From assembly GCF_036311985.1 (NCBI RefSeq), contig NZ_JAZDCJ010000010.1: a stretch of DNA of 50,740 nucleotides. One strand, written 5' to 3'. A program made the translations under genes and the position numbers. The notes under the pieces are model-generated. The model was not told the DNA's origin and searched no databases. It saw only the letters and a list, made by a program, of their open reading frames with translations. Origin of the DNA: JAZDCJ01 sp036311985. Lineage in GTDB: Bacteria > Actinomycetota > Actinomycetes > Actinomycetales > Micrococcaceae. Shown here in pieces: positions 8,154 to 17,193 of this stretch (position 1 is the first letter of the stretch; each line of letters starts with the position of its first letter).

Positions 8154-9520
8154 GCGGTGTGTGCTTCCTGTGGGTCGGTTCCGTCGGCGGCGGCCTCCCG
8201 CTCGGCCTTGGCCTGGGCGCGGGCGAAGGACAGGACGACGCCGACCGCCACGAGCGACAGGGTCAGCGCGGTGCCGCCGTAGGAGATGAACGGGAGGGGG
8301 ATGCCGATCACCGGGAGCAGCCCCGTGACCATGCCGATGTTGACGAACGCCTGGCCGAGCAGCCAGGCCATGATGCCGCCCGTGGCGACGCGGACGAACA
8401 CGTCGCCGCTGCGTACGGCCACGCGGTACATCGCCACGGCGAGCAGCGCGAAGAGGACGACGATGACGAGGACGCCCACGAGTCCGAGCTCCTCGCCGAT
8501 GACGGCGACGATGAAGTCGTTCTGCGCCTCGGGGATGTAGTTCCACTTCTGCCGCGACTGTCCGAGGCCGACGCCCCACCAGCCTCCGGAGGCGAGCGCG
8601 TAGATGCCCTGCGTGGGCTGGTAGCAGGCGGCATTGGACTCGCAGTCGATGTTCAGCCACGCGTTGATGCGTCCGAGCCGGTTGCCGGAGAACAGCAGGA
8701 GGGCCAGCGCGCCGGCCCCGCCGAGGGCCGCCGCGATGCCGAAGAGTCGCAGCCGGACCCCGGCGAGGAAGAGCGTGGCCATGAGGATCAGCCCCAGCAC
8801 GAGCGCGGTGCCCATGTCCCGACCGTAGAGCACGAGACCGATGACGGCGGCCCCGCCCGGGAAGACGATGGGGATGATCGCGTGGGAGGTCTGCAGGACG
8901 GCGCTGCCCTTGACCGCGAGGATCTGGGCCGCCCAGATCGCGAGCGCCAGCTTGGCGGCCTCGGAGGGCTGGCCCTGGAACGAACCGATGACGATCCAGT
9001 TGGTGTTGCCGCCGACGGTCTTCCCGAGCGGGGTGAAGGCGACGGCCGCGAGCAGCAGCAGGGCCGTGAAGAGTCCCGGCCAGGCGAGCTTGCGCAGGAA
9101 CCGCACGGGCAGGCGGGACATGCCGAACATCATGGCCAGGCCCGCGAGGGCGAACAGGCCCTGGCGCACGAACAGGCCGTAGGAGGACGACGCCCTGGAG
9201 ATGGCCTCGACCGAGGAGGAGGAGAGGACCATCAGCAGCCCGATCAGGGTCAGTGCGACGGCGCTGCCGAGGATCATGTAGTAGCTGGACTGGCTCGTGC
9301 CACCCTCCCCGTCGAGCAGTCCCCAGAGCCTGGCGGCGCCGCGTCCGGGCGGCGTGCCGCCGGCGACGGGGCCGGCCGGCTCCGTCCGGCGGTCCGCGGC
9401 GGCCGGGGCGCCGACCGGGCGTGCAGGGGAGCGGCCGGCAGCCGCTCCCCGCGCCCCCGCGGTCCGCACGCGCGGCTTGCGCCCTGCGCTGCCGCGCCGC
9501 TGGGAGGAGGGGGCTGTCAC
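8150..9520 (-). CDS. ftsW: Septal glycosyltransferase FtsW
   Basis: 456 aa, GTG start. A basic, Ala/Pro-rich cytoplasmic tail of about 75 residues precedes about ten membrane helices of the SEDS family. Diagnostic motifs are TNWIVIGSFQGQPSEAAK, YGRDMGTALVL, PEAQNDFIVAVIGEELGL and GIPLPFISYGG. SEDS proteins polymerise lipid II together with a class B penicillin-binding protein; the partner FtsI is in the same cluster. FtsW rather than RodA is assigned from context. Start lies 19 bp after the murD stop. Confidence 0.95.
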   Translation of the reverse strand: MTAPSSQRRGSAGRKPRVRTAGARGAAAGRSPARPVGAPAAADRRTEPAGPVAGGTPPGRGAARLWGLLDGEGGTSQSSYYMILGSAVALTLIGLLMVLSSSSVEAISRASSSYGLFVRQGLFALAGLAMMFGMSRLPVRFLRKLAWPGLFTALLLLAAVAFTPLGKTVGGNTNWIVIGSFQGQPSEAAKLALAIWAAQILAVKGSAVLQTSHAIIPIVFPGGAAVIGLVLYGRDMGTALVLGLILMATLFLAGVRLRLFGIAAALGGAGALALLLFSGNRLGRINAWLNIDCESNAACYQPTQGIYALASGGWWGVGLGQSRQKWNYIPEAQNDFIVAVIGEELGLVGVLVIVVLFALLAVAMYRVAVRSGDVFVRVATGGIMAWLLGQAFVNIGMVTGLLPVIGIPLPFISYGGTALTLSLVAVGVVLSFARAQAKAEREAAADGTDPQEAHTA

Positions 9521-9539
9521 GGGTGCTCCTTCGGGGGGT

Positions 9540-11066
9540 CTAGCTGGGGGTCTGCTCCATCACGTTCCGGACCGCGTCGATGAACGCGTTGCCGCGGTGG
9601 GCGTAGGAGGCGAACTGGTCCATCGACGCCGCGGCGGGCGCCATGAGGACCGTGTCGCCGGGCCGGGCCACGTCCGCGGCGGCGGCGACGGCCTCCGCCA
9701 TCACCGTCCAACCGCGGGCCTCGCCCGCCTCGGTGGCTGTTTCGCTTCCAGTCTCGCGCACGCCCGGCCCGATCACGGGCACGTCGGGCGCGTGTCGCCG
9801 CAATGCCGCCCGCAGTCCCGCGGTGTCGGTGCCGATCAGCACGACGGCCCGCAGACGGGAGGCATGCGCCTCGACCAGCTCCTCGTACTCCACGCCCTTC
9901 GAGAGGCCGCCGGCGATCCACACGACGTGCTCGAACGCGCCGAGCGAGGCGGCCGCGGCGTGGGGGTTGGTGGCCTTGGAGTCGTTGACCCAGAGGATGT
10001 CGTCCCGGCGGGCGACGGCCTGGATGCGGTGCGCCCCCGGGTCGAAGCCGCGCAGCCCGTCGCGGACCGCGACGGGCTCGACGCCGTAGGCGCGGACGAG
10101 GGCCGCGGCCGCGAGCGCGTTGGCGGCCGTGTGCCGGGGCACGACCTCGCCGAGGTCGGTCAGCGCGGCGAGCTCGGCCGCGCTCGTCGTCCGGTCCTCG
10201 ACGTAGGCGCGGTCCACGAGGAGGCCGTCGACGACGCCGAGCATGCTCAGCCCGGGGACGTTCGTCGTGAACCCGATCGCCCGGCAGCCTTCGACGACGT
10301 CGGCCTCCTCGACCATCCGCTCCGTCTCCCGCTGCTCCGCGTTGTAGACCGCGGCGACTCGGGTGCGCTCGTAGATGCGGGCCTTCGCCGCGAGGTAATC
10401 GGCGTACGAGCCGTGCCAGTCCACGTGGTCCTCGGCGACGTTGAGCACGACGGAGGCGAGCGGGGAGATGCTGTGGGTGTGGTGCAGCTGGAAGCTGGAC
10501 AGCTCGACGGCCAGGACGTCGAAGCCCTCGGGATCGCGGATCGCGTCGAGGATCGGCGTGCCTACGTTGCCCACGGCCACGGCCCGGAGCCCGGCTGCGG
10601 CGAGGATCGAGGCCGTCATGCCGACCGTCGTCGTCTTGCCGTTGGTCCCCGTGACGACGAGCCACTCGGCCGTCCTGCGCCCGGCCCGCTCGCGGACGCG
10701 CCACGCGAGCTCGACGTCCCCCCACACCGGGATCCCGCGCTCGGCGGCGTCCGCGAGCACGGGGTGGCGCGGGTTCCATCCCGGCGAGGCGACGACGAGC
10801 TCGGCGGCCTGCCCGTCCACCTCGGGTAGCCGGTCCTGGTGCTCGGTCCCGAGCAGGACGGCGGCGGCCCCGACGATCTCCAGGGTGTCGGCCCGGGAGC
10901 GGTTCTCTGCCGTGTCCGAGCCGTCGACGACGACGACGCGCGCGCCGAGCTCGATGAGGGTGTCCGCGGCGGAGAAGCCGGACAGCCCGAGTCCCGCGAC
11001 AACGACGCGCAGGCCCGCCCAGTCGGCATCCCACGAGGTCAACTGATCCAGGGATACGTGCGTCAC
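9540..11066 (-). CDS. murD: UDP-MurNAc-L-Ala--D-glutamate ligase MurD
   Basis: 508 aa from a GTG that overlaps the mraY stop by 4 bases (GTGA). An in-frame ATG 15 bases upstream is an alternative. Motifs: N-terminal VVVAGLGLSGFSAADTL, ATP loop VTGTNGKTTTVG, then ELSSFQLHHT, WVNDSKATNPHAA and VWIAGG. It adds D-Glu to UDP-MurNAc-L-Ala. The middle domain is slightly longer than in E. coli MurD (438 aa), mainly in loops. Confidence 0.95.
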   Translation of the reverse strand: MTHVSLDQLTSWDADWAGLRVVVAGLGLSGFSAADTLIELGARVVVVDGSDTAENRSRADTLEIVGAAAVLLGTEHQDRLPEVDGQAAELVVASPGWNPRHPVLADAAERGIPVWGDVELAWRVRERAGRRTAEWLVVTGTNGKTTTVGMTASILAAAGLRAVAVGNVGTPILDAIRDPEGFDVLAVELSSFQLHHTHSISPLASVVLNVAEDHVDWHGSYADYLAAKARIYERTRVAAVYNAEQRETERMVEEADVVEGCRAIGFTTNVPGLSMLGVVDGLLVDRAYVEDRTTSAAELAALTDLGEVVPRHTAANALAAAALVRAYGVEPVAVRDGLRGFDPGAHRIQAVARRDDILWVNDSKATNPHAAAASLGAFEHVVWIAGGLSKGVEYEELVEAHASRLRAVVLIGTDTAGLRAALRRHAPDVPVIGPGVRETGSETATEAGEARGWTVMAEAVAAAADVARPGDTVLMAPAAASMDQFASYAHRGNAFIDAVRNVMEQTPS

Positions 11067-12169
11067 AGGCCCACGACCCATTCGGCGTAGAAGATGCCGA
11101 GGCCCGCGGCGACGAAGAGTCCGGCGAGGATCCAGAAGCGGACGACGACGGTGACCTCGGCCCAGCCCTTGAGCTCGAAGTGGTGCTGCAGCGGCGCCAT
11201 GAGGAAGACGCGCTTGCCGCCGCTGAGCTTGAAGTATCCGACCTGGATGATGACGGAGAGGGTGATGAGGACGAAGAGGCCGGCCAGGACCACGAGCAGC
11301 AGCTCGGTGCGGGAGAGGATCGCGAACGCCGCGATCGCTCCGCCGATGGCGAGGGAGCCGGTGTCGCCCATGAAGATCTGGGCCGGTGAGGTGTTCCACC
11401 AGAGGAAGCCCACGAGCGCGCCGCTGAGGATGGCTCCGAGGAGCGCGAGGTCCATGGGGTCCCGGACCTCGTAGCAGACGGAGCCGATCGAGCGGGAGGA
11501 GCCGCAGGCCTGGTTGTACTGCCAGATGCCCATGAGGGTGTAGGCGCCGAAGACCATGATCGCCGCCCCGGTCGCGAGCCCGTCGAGGCCGTCCGTCACG
11601 TTGACGCCGTTCGTGGCGGCCGTGACGATCAGGTTGGACCAGACGATGAAGAGCAGCACGCCGGCGACGGGTCCGGCGAAGGCCAGGTCCAGCGGGGTGT
11701 CGCGGATGAAGGAGATCTGGGTCGACGCCGGCGTGAGCCCCTTCGCGTTGGGGAAGCCGAGCGCGAGGAGCGCGAATCCGACGCCGACGGCGGCCTGCAG
11801 GACGATCTTCTGCCACGCACGCAGGCCGAGGCTGCGCTGCTTGGAGATCTTGATGAAGTCGTCGAGGAAGCCCACGAGCCCCATGCCCACCATGAGGAAG
11901 AGCAGGATCAGACCGCTCGCCGTCGGCCCCGTGGCGTGTTCGCTGAACAGCTGGAGGATCCCGTGGGTGCCGAAGTAGGCGATCACGACGCCGGCGACGA
12001 TCATCGCCCCGCCCATGGTCGGCGTGCCGCGCTTGGTGTGGTGCGAGGTGGGCCCGTCGTCGCGGACGAACTGCCCGTACCGGCGGCGGACGAGGAGCTT
12101 GATGAAGAGCGGGGTCCCGAAGAAGGTGATGACCAGGGCCGTGGTGGCCCCCATGAGCAGCGCGATCAT
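11063..12169 (-). CDS. mraY: Phospho-MurNAc-pentapeptide transferase MraY
   Basis: 368 aa. The ATG at 12167-12169 overlaps the murF stop by 4 bases (ATGA). Conserved motifs of this ten-helix enzyme are visible: TPTMGG (about 49-54), LDDFIKISK (about 102-110, catalytic Asp pair), NLIVTAATNGVNVTDGLDGLA, GDTGSLAIGG and QHHFELKGW. It transfers phospho-MurNAc-pentapeptide to undecaprenyl phosphate, making lipid I. Length is normal for the family. Confidence 0.96.
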   Translation of the reverse strand: MIALLMGATTALVITFFGTPLFIKLLVRRRYGQFVRDDGPTSHHTKRGTPTMGGAMIVAGVVIAYFGTHGILQLFSEHATGPTASGLILLFLMVGMGLVGFLDDFIKISKQRSLGLRAWQKIVLQAAVGVGFALLALGFPNAKGLTPASTQISFIRDTPLDLAFAGPVAGVLLFIVWSNLIVTAATNGVNVTDGLDGLATGAAIMVFGAYTLMGIWQYNQACGSSRSIGSVCYEVRDPMDLALLGAILSGALVGFLWWNTSPAQIFMGDTGSLAIGGAIAAFAILSRTELLLVVLAGLFVLITLSVIIQVGYFKLSGGKRVFLMAPLQHHFELKGWAEVTVVVRFWILAGLFVAAGLGIFYAEWVVGL

Positions 12170-13629
12170 CGGGCGGCCTCCTCCCCGGCGGCGGACGCGC
12201 CGGAATGCGCCCATGCTATCCGATCACCGAGGAATCGAAGCCCGGCTCCATTGGACGATTTGAACAAGACGATGTCTCCCGGTTTCAGTTGCCCGTTCAG
12301 CAGTTCCTCGGCCGCCTCGACGTCCTCGACGAAGAAGGCCTCGTCCCCCCAGCTGCCCTCCAGGACGGCCGAGTTGTGGGCGGCCTTGGCGCCGACGCCG
12401 ACGACGACGAGCTTCTTGATGTTCAGCCGGACGGCGAGCCGTCCGAGCAGGTCGTGCTCGTGCACGGAGTCGGCGCCCAGTTCGAGCATCTCCCCCAGCA
12501 CGGCCCAGGTCCGCCGCGCGGTTCCCGAGGCGTCGGGCAGGCCGAGTTCGGCGAGCGTGCGCAACGCCGCGCGCATCGATTCGGGGTTGGCGTTGTAGGC
12601 GTCGTTGATCACCGTGACGCCGTCGGGACGTTCGGTCCGCTCCATGCGCCAGCGGCTCGCGGGACCCAGGCCGTCGAGGACCGAGGCGGTCGTGGCGGGG
12701 TCGACGCCGAGCGCCGTGGCCGCCGCCGCGGCGGCGAGGACGTTGTGCACGTGGTGGCGTCCGATCAGGCCGCTGCGCACCGGATACGCGCCGCCGTCGG
12801 GGAAGGCGAGCGTGAAGGAGGGGTGCCCATCGGGGCCGACCTCGACGCCGCGGGCAGAGACGGCCCCCTCCGGTGCGTCGATGCCGAAGCCGAGGACGCG
12901 GGCACCGGTCCTGCCGGCCATCGCCGCGGTCCGCGGATCGTCGAGGTTCAGGATCGCCGTGCCGTCGGCCGGAAGGGCCTCGACGAGCTCGCCCTTGGTG
13001 CGGGCGATGTTCTCCACGCCGCCGAACTCGCCGGCGTGCGCGGTCCCGACGCAGAGCACGACGCCGGCCTCGGGCTCCGTCATGCGGGCCAGGTAGTCGA
13101 TGTGCCCGAGCCCGGTGGCCCCCATTTCGACGACGAGGTAGCGCGTGGCGTGGTCGGCGCGGAAGACGGTCAGCGGCACGCCGACCTCGCCGTTGTACGA
13201 ACCAACCGGGGCGACCGTCGGCCCCTGCGTGGAGAGCACGGCGGCGAGCAGGTCCTTGGTCGTGGTCTTGCCGGCGGAACCGGTGATGCCGACGACGCGC
13301 AGCCCTCCCGGGCGCAGGACGGAGACGACGTGGGCGGCGAGGGCGCCCATCGCCAGGACGGCGTCGTCGACGATCACGGCCGGGTGGACCGCGCCGTCCT
13401 CGGCGTACGTCTCGCGCTCGGCGAGCGTCAGCACGGCGCCGCGCTCGATCGCGGCCGGGACGAAGTGGTGGCCGTCGGAGGTCTCCCCCGGCTTGGCGAC
13501 GAAGAGCCAGCCCGTGCTGCACTCCCTCGAGTCCGTGGCGACGCCGAGGACGGCGGTGTCGGGGCGGGCCGTGGACGTGGCCCGCCCGCCCGTGATGGCG
13601 GTGATGTCGGCTGTGCTGAGTTCAATCAT
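12166..13629 (-). CDS. murF: D-Ala-D-Ala adding ligase MurF
   Basis: 487 aa from the ATG at 13627-13629 (MIELSTADI). Motifs: DSRECSTGWLFVA, the ATP loop GITGSAGKTTTKDL, VVEMGATGLGHI, and INDAYNANPESM near the C-terminal domain. It attaches D-Ala-D-Ala to the UDP-MurNAc-tripeptide. It follows murE by 13 bp and overlaps mraY by 4 bases. The longer open frame upstream of this ATG overlaps the end of murE and is not used. Confidence 0.95.
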   Translation of the reverse strand: MIELSTADITAITGGRATSTARPDTAVLGVATDSRECSTGWLFVAKPGETSDGHHFVPAAIERGAVLTLAERETYAEDGAVHPAVIVDDAVLAMGALAAHVVSVLRPGGLRVVGITGSAGKTTTKDLLAAVLSTQGPTVAPVGSYNGEVGVPLTVFRADHATRYLVVEMGATGLGHIDYLARMTEPEAGVVLCVGTAHAGEFGGVENIARTKGELVEALPADGTAILNLDDPRTAAMAGRTGARVLGFGIDAPEGAVSARGVEVGPDGHPSFTLAFPDGGAYPVRSGLIGRHHVHNVLAAAAAATALGVDPATTASVLDGLGPASRWRMERTERPDGVTVINDAYNANPESMRAALRTLAELGLPDASGTARRTWAVLGEMLELGADSVHEHDLLGRLAVRLNIKKLVVVGVGAKAAHNSAVLEGSWGDEAFFVEDVEAAEELLNGQLKPGDIVLFKSSNGAGLRFLGDRIAWAHSGASAAGEEAAR

Positions 13630-13642
13630 GGCTCTGAGGACT

Positions 13643-15298
13643 CTACTCTGCCGCCGGGCCGCGGGTTGAATCACCGTCGCCGCCGGCGGGGCCGCCGGCG
13701 GCTCCGCGGCCGGCCTCGGCCAGGGCGGCCCGGAGCTCTTCGCGGTCGTCAAGCGCCAGATTCACGCCCTTGACCTCCTGCCAGGCCTCGTGGCCGCGGC
13801 CGGCGACGAGGATCGTGTCCTGCGGGCGCGCCAGGCGCACCGCTTCCCGGATCGCGTCGGCGCGCGGGTGGGACTCGAAGGCCGTGGAGGCCAGCCCTTC
13901 CGCGGCGATGGCCGAGAGGGCGCCGTCGAGGACGGCGCGGCGGATCCCGGCCGGTTCCTCGTCGTGGGGATCGTCGTCCGTGACGATGACCACGTCGGCG
14001 TGGCGGGCGGCGACGGCGCCCATGACGGGCCGCTTGCCGACGTCGCGCTGGCCCGTTGCGCCGAAGACGACGACGACGCGGGCATCCGGTCCGGGACCGC
14101 GGACGGCGGTGATCGCCCGTTCCAGGGCATCGGCGTTGTGCGCGAAGTCGACGATGGCGTTCGGACGGGTCCCGACGAGCTGCATCCGGCCGGGGACCTC
14201 GACGGTCAGCGGATCGCCGTCATCGAGGATGCCCTGCAGCCGGGGCGCGTCGATCCCGGAGGCATGGACCATGAGGACGGCCAGGGCCGCGTTGGCGACG
14301 TTGAAGAGTCCCGGCAGCCCCGTGCGGGCGCGCAGGACCGCGCCGCCCGGTCCGTGCAGCTCGAAGGCGTGCCCGAGTCCGTAGGGGCGCACCCCTCGGA
14401 CGGTCCAGTCGGCGGCGTCGGGCGCGTCGGCGGCCGTGGCGAGCGTCCACGTGTGCCCGGCGCCCGCGGCCCGGCGCTCTTCGGCCAGGCGCCGGCCCCA
14501 GTCATCGTCGACGACGACCACGGCGTGCCGGGAGCGTCCGGGCTCGAAGAGCCGGGCCTTGGTGAGGAAGTAGTCCTCCATGGCCCCGTGCAGGTCCAGG
14601 TGGTCCTGGGTGAGGTTGGTGAAGCCGGCGACCTCGAAGCCGAGCCCGGCCGTGCGCCGGTAGTCGATCGCGTGGGAGGAGACCTCCATCGCGGCGCGCT
14701 CGATTCCTGCCTCGCGCATGCGCGCCATGAGCGCGTGCAGCTGGGGGGCCTCCGGCGTGGTCAGCACGCTGGGGACGCGTGTCGGGCCGACGGCGATCTC
14801 GATCGTCCCGATGAGCCCCGTCTCGGAGCCGAGCCGGTTCAGGAGCGAGCGGATGAAGTAGCTCGTCGTCGTCTTGCCGTTCGTCCCCGTGACCCCGTAG
14901 AGGGCAGGACCCCCCTCCCCGGTGCCGAAGACGGCGGAGGCCAGCGTTCCGACGGCGTCGCGCACCGACGGGGCGAGCAGGACCGCGAGTCCCGCGTCCC
15001 GCGCCCGGGAGGCCCCGTCGTCGTCCGTCAGGGCCGCGACCGCGCCGGCCTCGGCGGCCTGTGCGCAGAAGTCGGCCCCGTGCCGGTTGGCGCCGGGAAC
15101 CGCCACGTAGACGTCTCCCGGAAGGACGGCCCGGGAATCGAGGCAGACGCCCGTCACCGGGGTGCCGGGATCGCCGTCGAGCCCCAGCTCCAGGCCCCGG
15201 GCGGCGCACCGCTCGAGGACCTCGGCCAGGGTGGACGGGCGCGGCTCGCGGGGGCGGAAGGCCCGCTCGGCCTCCCGCGGGTCCAGGATCCCGCTCAT
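13643..15298 (-). CDS. murE: UDP-MurNAc-dipeptide ligase MurE, probably L-lysine type
   Basis: 551 aa; the ATG overlaps the ftsI stop by 4 bases (ATGA). ATP loop GVTGTNGKTTTS (about residues 136-146), EVSSHAIDYRR, FTNLTQDHLDLHG and VDFAHN match MurE. The third-residue specificity motif, DNPR in diaminopimelate-adding enzymes, reads DDPH here (about residues 442-445): the Arg that contacts the diaminopimelate carboxylate is absent. Lysine-type MurE enzymes likewise lack it, so the enzyme probably adds L-Lys, as expected for Micrococcaceae. The C-terminal tail is a Gly/Ala-rich extension. Confidence 0.95.
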   Translation of the reverse strand: MSGILDPREAERAFRPREPRPSTLAEVLERCAARGLELGLDGDPGTPVTGVCLDSRAVLPGDVYVAVPGANRHGADFCAQAAEAGAVAALTDDDGASRARDAGLAVLLAPSVRDAVGTLASAVFGTGEGGPALYGVTGTNGKTTTSYFIRSLLNRLGSETGLIGTIEIAVGPTRVPSVLTTPEAPQLHALMARMREAGIERAAMEVSSHAIDYRRTAGLGFEVAGFTNLTQDHLDLHGAMEDYFLTKARLFEPGRSRHAVVVVDDDWGRRLAEERRAAGAGHTWTLATAADAPDAADWTVRGVRPYGLGHAFELHGPGGAVLRARTGLPGLFNVANAALAVLMVHASGIDAPRLQGILDDGDPLTVEVPGRMQLVGTRPNAIVDFAHNADALERAITAVRGPGPDARVVVVFGATGQRDVGKRPVMGAVAARHADVVIVTDDDPHDEEPAGIRRAVLDGALSAIAAEGLASTAFESHPRADAIREAVRLARPQDTILVAGRGHEAWQEVKGVNLALDDREELRAALAEAGRGAAGGPAGGDGDSTRGPAAE

Positions 15299-17145
15299 TC
15301 CCAGGAGTACTTCTGCTGGTCGCCGACGAAGACCTTGTAGCCTTCGGGTTCCGTCGTGGACGGCGGGACGTTGTACGTGTTCAGGACCTGGCTCATGATC
15401 GACTTGAAGGTGTCCTGCACGCCCCAGCTGCGCCAATTGCCCTGCGGACGGTGCATCGTGACCACGACGAGGTACTGCGGATCGTCGATCGGCACCATCC
15501 CGGCGAACGAGCTGGTGTGGCCGTCGTAGCCGCCGGTCGGGCTCGCCGCCTGGCCGGTGCCCGTCTTGCCTCCCACGCGGTAGCCCTCGATGGCGGCTCC
15601 CTGGGCGGTGCCCTCGAGCACGACGGTCTCCATCATGCGGCGCATCTGCTCGCTGGTCTCCTCCGAGACGACGCGGCGCGGCTCGGCCTCCTCGACCGGG
15701 TGCTCGGTGCCGTCGGGGTCGATGTAGGCGTCGATGAGCCGCGGCTCGACCTGGAGCCCGTGGTTGCCGATCGTGGAAAAGATCTTGGCCGTGTGCAGGG
15801 CCGTCTGCGTGTAGGCCTGGCCGAACATCGTCGTGAACTGCTGCCGGCGGTCCCACGCGGCGGGGGGAACGAAGATGCCCTTGTTGCTCGGCAGGCCGAT
15901 GTCCAGCTTGCTGCCGATGCCGAACTTCTTGAACCACTCGTAGCGCTGCTCGTTGGTGAGCCGTTCCCCGACCATGACGGTGCCCGTGTTGTAGGAGCGG
16001 GCGAAGATGCCCGCCGCCGTCATCGGGTAGGTGGCGTGCTTGAGCGAGTCGTTGATGGTCTCCTTCTGCACCGTGTAGGAGTTCGGGACCGAGAACTCCT
16101 CCTCGGGGGTCACGACGCCCTCCTCGAGGGCCGCGGCGAAGGTCGCCAGCTTGCCCGTCGAGCCGGGCTCGAACGCCTGGGTCACCGTGGTCGAGGTGCG
16201 GAACTGCGCGTCCGTGGCCCCGGGATCGGACGGGTCGACCGACGTGGAGTCGGCCAGGGCCAGGATGCGGCCGGTCTTCATGTCCAGCGCGACGGCGTTG
16301 ACCCACTGGGCGTTGAACTGGTTCCGCTTGGCCATGACGGCCTCCTGCGCCGCCCACTGGATGTCGTTGTTGATGGTCAGCCGCACGTCCTGGCCGTCGA
16401 CGGCCGGGATCTCCTCGAGCGTGGCCATCGGGATCCTGACTCCGTCGGCGCCGACCTCGAAGGTCCGGGAGCCGGCGGTGCCGGCGAGGTGGGACTCCTG
16501 GCTGAGCTCGAGGCCCTCGGCCCCGGACTCGATGCCGGTCTCCGCCTTGTTCTCCGCGCTGAGGAAGCCGATGATCGGCCCGGCGACGGAGCCGTTGGGG
16601 TAGTTCCGCTCGCTGTGCTGCTCGCTCACGAGGCCCGGCAGGCCGATCTTCATCGCGGCGTTGCGGACTTCGGGCGTGACGCCCTTGGCGACGTAGGAAT
16701 AGCGCTTGGGCTTGGCCGGGTCGGCGGGGACGATGGCCGCCGTGAGCGAGTCGGCATCGCGTCCCAGCACGGCGGCCAGCTCGGCGATCCCGTCCTCGAG
16801 CGCGACCTCCTCCCGGGTGCCGTCCTCGGCGTTCTTGCGTGCGAAGACGTCCTTGACGAACTTCTGGTCGGCGACCAAGTCGTAGCGGACGACGCTCGTG
16901 GCCAGGACGCGCCCCTGGGAGTCGAGGATGTCGCCCCGTACGGGAGCGATCGGCTGGGTCTTGAGGCGGTTGTCGAGCGCTGCCTGCGCATAGGCCTGCG
17001 GGTCGAGGCCCTGGACGAAGAACAGCCGTCCGCCGACGAGGACCATGAGCGCCAGGACGATCGCGAGGCCGGCGCGCAGGCGCCGCGTTCCCGTCGAGGG
17101 GTCCTGGGCGGTCTTCACACTGCCCCGGGGGGTGGTCCTGGCCAT
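15295..17145 (-). CDS. ftsI: Septal class B penicillin-binding protein FtsI (PBP3)
   Basis: 616 aa. Short cytoplasmic N-terminus, one membrane helix (about residues 23-44), PBP dimerisation domain beginning at APVRGDILDSQGRVLA, then the transpeptidase domain with the active-site tetrad S329-T-G-K332, SYN at 384-386 and KTGTG at 527-531. It cross-links septal peptidoglycan with FtsW. It has no PASTA repeats, ending soon after VGDQQKYSWE. It sits between ftsL and murE. There is a 48-bp gap upstream and an ATGA overlap with murE downstream. Confidence 0.96.
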   Translation of the reverse strand: MARTTPRGSVKTAQDPSTGTRRLRAGLAIVLALMVLVGGRLFFVQGLDPQAYAQAALDNRLKTQPIAPVRGDILDSQGRVLATSVVRYDLVADQKFVKDVFARKNAEDGTREEVALEDGIAELAAVLGRDADSLTAAIVPADPAKPKRYSYVAKGVTPEVRNAAMKIGLPGLVSEQHSERNYPNGSVAGPIIGFLSAENKAETGIESGAEGLELSQESHLAGTAGSRTFEVGADGVRIPMATLEEIPAVDGQDVRLTINNDIQWAAQEAVMAKRNQFNAQWVNAVALDMKTGRILALADSTSVDPSDPGATDAQFRTSTTVTQAFEPGSTGKLATFAAALEEGVVTPEEEFSVPNSYTVQKETINDSLKHATYPMTAAGIFARSYNTGTVMVGERLTNEQRYEWFKKFGIGSKLDIGLPSNKGIFVPPAAWDRRQQFTTMFGQAYTQTALHTAKIFSTIGNHGLQVEPRLIDAYIDPDGTEHPVEEAEPRRVVSEETSEQMRRMMETVVLEGTAQGAAIEGYRVGGKTGTGQAASPTGGYDGHTSSFAGMVPIDDPQYLVVVTMHRPQGNWRSWGVQDTFKSIMSQVLNTYNVPPSTTEPEGYKVFVGDQQKYSWE

Positions 17146-17193
17146 GTTCTGTGTCCTCGCGTCGAATCCGGCTGTCGTGGTGCGGGGACCGGC

